Below, piece after piece: positions 59,475-60,820 of a DNA stretch of 60,820 nucleotides. The stretch is from SAR116 cluster bacterium AG-321-K23. GTDB taxonomy: Bacteria; Pseudomonadota; Alphaproteobacteria; Puniceispirillales; Marisalimonadaceae. A program made the translations under genes and the position numbers. The notes below the pieces were generated by a model. It ran no database searches. It saw nothing but the letters and a program-made list of their open reading frames with translations, and was not told the DNA's origin. Location of the stretch: NCBI GenBank assembly GCA_003284565.1, contig QBXO01000009.1, forward strand, positions 1 through 60,820. Reading direction: 5' to 3'. Every line of letters begins with the position of its first letter. Positions within the stretch are counted from its first letter, which is position 1.

Positions 59475-60820
59475 ATGTTATCTAAATCCCTAGAAGAAAC
59501 CCTTAGACGAGCAATGACAAATGCTTCTTCACTAAAGCATGAGTTTGCAACATTGGAGCATTTGCTTTCCGCTTTGTTAAAAGATCAAGACGCTATAGAA
59601 GTCTTAAAAGCATGTTCAGTGAATATGAAATTATTAGAAGAAGACATAGAAAGATATTTAAAAGATGAATTGAAGGCAATTGTTACATCAGATAAAGAAG
59701 CAGATACACAGCCAACAGCAGGTTTTCAAAGAGTTGTTCAAAGAGCTGTAATACATACTCAGTCTTCAGGAAGAAGCGAAGCAACAGGTGCAAATATTTT
59801 AGTAGCCATGTTTTCAGAAAGAGATTGTTATGCAGTTTATCTACTTCAGAAACAAGATATGAAACGTCTTGATGCAGTAAGTTTTATAAGTCATGGTTTG
59901 GCAAAGGACCCTAATTATTCAAAATCTACCACACCATCTGGAGTTGATAATGAAACTGAAGATGCTGATAATAAAAAATCTGAAAAAGCTCTAGACAAAT
60001 ATGCAGTAAATTTGAATGAAAAAGCAGCTGAGGGCAAAGTTGATCCTTTAATAGGTAGACAATCTGAACTAGATAGGACCATTCAGGTTTTATGTAGAAG
60101 AACAAAGAATAACCCTTTATTTGTAGGTGACCCTGGAGTAGGTAAAACGGCAATAGCAGAAGGTCTGGCAGATAAAGTCGTTAAGGGTAATGTTCCTGAA
60201 GTTTTATTAAATTCTGAAATTTATGCTTTAGACATGGGTACGTTATTAGCAGGCACAAGATACAGAGGTGATTTTGAAGAGCGGCTAAAAGCTGTTATGA
60301 AAGAAATTGAACAAAATGAAAATGCTATACTATTTATTGATGAAATACACACCATAATTGGTGCAGGGGCGACTAGTGGAGGAGCCATGGATGCATCTAA
60401 TTTATTAAAACCAGCACTTCAAAATGGCTCACTGAAATGTATTGGCTCAACAACTTATAAAGAATATAGAGGATATTTTGACAAAGATAGAGCATTAGTA
60501 AGACGATTTCAAAAAATTGATGTTCCAGAACCAAATGTTGAAGATACTATAAAAATCTTAATGGGTTTGAAATCTCGTTATGAAAAACATCATAATTTAA
60601 AATTTACAAATATTGCTATTAAAACAGCTGTGGAACTATCTGCTAGATACATAAATGATAGAAAATTACCTGATAAAGCTATTGACGTAATTGACGAGAC
60701 TGCTGCTGCTCAAATGTTAAAAAATAAATCAAAAAGAAAGAAAATTATTGGTAAAGCGGAAATTGAAGAAACTATAGCATTGATTGCTAGGATTCCACCT
60801 AGAAATGTTTCTACAGATGA
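59475..60820 (+). CDS. clpA: Clp protease ATPase subunit ClpA, 3'-truncated by the window
   Basis: AAA+ unfoldase partner of ClpP; the first 448 residues are present and the frame is open to the last base. The N-domain (about 1-145) has [20 protein letters not shown] and [10 protein letters not shown]. An acidic linker follows, then the first AAA module: [19 protein letters not shown] (Walker A), [19 protein letters not shown] (Walker B) and [20 protein letters not shown]. The ClpA-type Walker A GDPGVGKT and the clpS linkage separate it from ClpB. Confidence 0.96.
   Translation, partial: MLSKSLEETLRRAMTNASSLKHEFATLEHLLSALLKDQDAIEVLKACSVNMKLLEEDIERYLKDELKAIVTSDKEADTQPTAGFQRVVQRAVIHTQSSGRSEATGANILVAMFSERDCYAVYLLQKQDMKRLDAVSFISHGLAKDPNYSKSTTPSGVDNETEDADNKKSEKALDKYAVNLNEKAAEGKVDPLIGRQSELDRTIQVLCRRTKNNPLFVGDPGVGKTAIAEGLADKVVKGNVPEVLLNSEIYALDMGTLLAGTRYRGDFEERLKAVMKEIEQNENAILFIDEIHTIIGAGATSGGAMDASNLLKPALQNGSLKCIGSTTYKEYRGYFDKDRALVRRFQKIDVPEPNVEDTIKILMGLKSRYEKHHNLKFTNIAIKTAVELSARYINDRKLPDKAIDVIDETAAAQMLKNKSKRKKIIGKAEIEETIALIARIPPRNVSTD

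Noticed and set aside
59926-60153. 75-codon minus-strand frame
   Set aside because: It lies opposite the conserved Walker A region of clpA and has shadow-like composition.
1-60820. tRNA or rRNA genes, CRISPR arrays, insertion sequences or integrase genes
   Set aside because: I scanned the intergenic gaps for cloverleaf-like GC-rich stretches, GTTCGA-type T loops and regular repeats and saw none; no transposase or integrase motif appears in any long frame.

Overview
This window is an AT-rich (by eye about 30% GC), very compact stretch of an alphaproteobacterial chromosome. The assignment rests on gene neighbourhoods typical of that class: ispH-thrB-rnhA-peroxiredoxin; a separate F0 operon atpI-B-E-G(b')-F(b) without F1 genes; smc-dsbA-DUF721-mutY; purH-heparinase II/III-rsmB-DUF1674-DUF1491; a Suv3-like helicase followed by an S4 protein, fdxA and carD; xseB-ispA-dxs-tlyA; and dacA(SPOR)-clpS-clpA. 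The low GC, the near absence of intergenic DNA and the many TTG starts suggest a free-living streamlined (probably marine, SAR11/HIMB59/AEGEAN-169-like) cell. The genus cannot be fixed from this sequence alone. I see no tRNA, rRNA, CRISPR array, insertion sequence or prophage, and no gene-free stretch above 300 bases.

Layout. 1-5.1 kb: the 3' part of a DsbD/ScsB-type reductase, a peroxiredoxin, RNase HI, homoserine kinase, IspH and a small lipoprotein. 5.1-7.6 kb: the ATP synthase F0 operon on the minus strand, with a strong hairpin just after the c-subunit gene. 7.7-13.5 kb: SMC, a DsbA-like protein, a DUF721 protein and MutY. 13.5-18.7 kb: PurH, heparinase-like protein, RsmB, and two small conserved proteins, one of 54 residues. 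18.7-25 kb: a ketopantoate-reductase-like enzyme, an acyl-CoA ligase, Pgi, a PCu(A)C copper chaperone, DusA and a septation protein A homologue. 25-32 kb: a complete nine-gene cytochrome c maturation (System I) operon ccmABCDEFGHI, including the tiny ccmD. 32-38.5 kb: the most accessory-looking segment, with a CoA-transferase, a beta-hydroxyacid dehydrogenase, a passenger-less inverse-autotransporter beta-barrel followed directly by a cysteine-rich secreted protein, and a TPP-dependent enzyme with a divergent SDR. 38.5-47.7 kb: the helicase/S4/FdxA/CarD block, a proline iminopeptidase, and isoprenoid genes (xseB, ispA, dxs, tlyA). 47.7-55.6 kb: AroC, FabI, a glycine-zipper protein, PdxH, an MFS transporter, an M20 amidohydrolase and a SulP transporter. 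55.7-60.8 kb: an SOS-type umuDC pair with a canonical alphaproteobacterial LexA box, a D-Ala-D-Ala carboxypeptidase, ClpS, and ClpA running off the end.

Three themes link genes. Envelope thiol chemistry and haem/copper handling recur (DsbD-like, DsbA-like, CcmG, CcmH, CcmE, PCu(A)C). Isoprenoid precursors are made by Dxs, IspH and IspA, all encoded here. The candidate new system is the barrel plus eight-cysteine secreted protein at 34.2-36.0 kb: the pair has its own promoter, the two strongest ribosome binding sites I found in the window, and looks like an inverse autotransporter whose passenger has been replaced by a separately exported partner. Gene ends are extraordinarily tight: all nine convergent gene pairs have gaps of 13 bp or less, or overlap.
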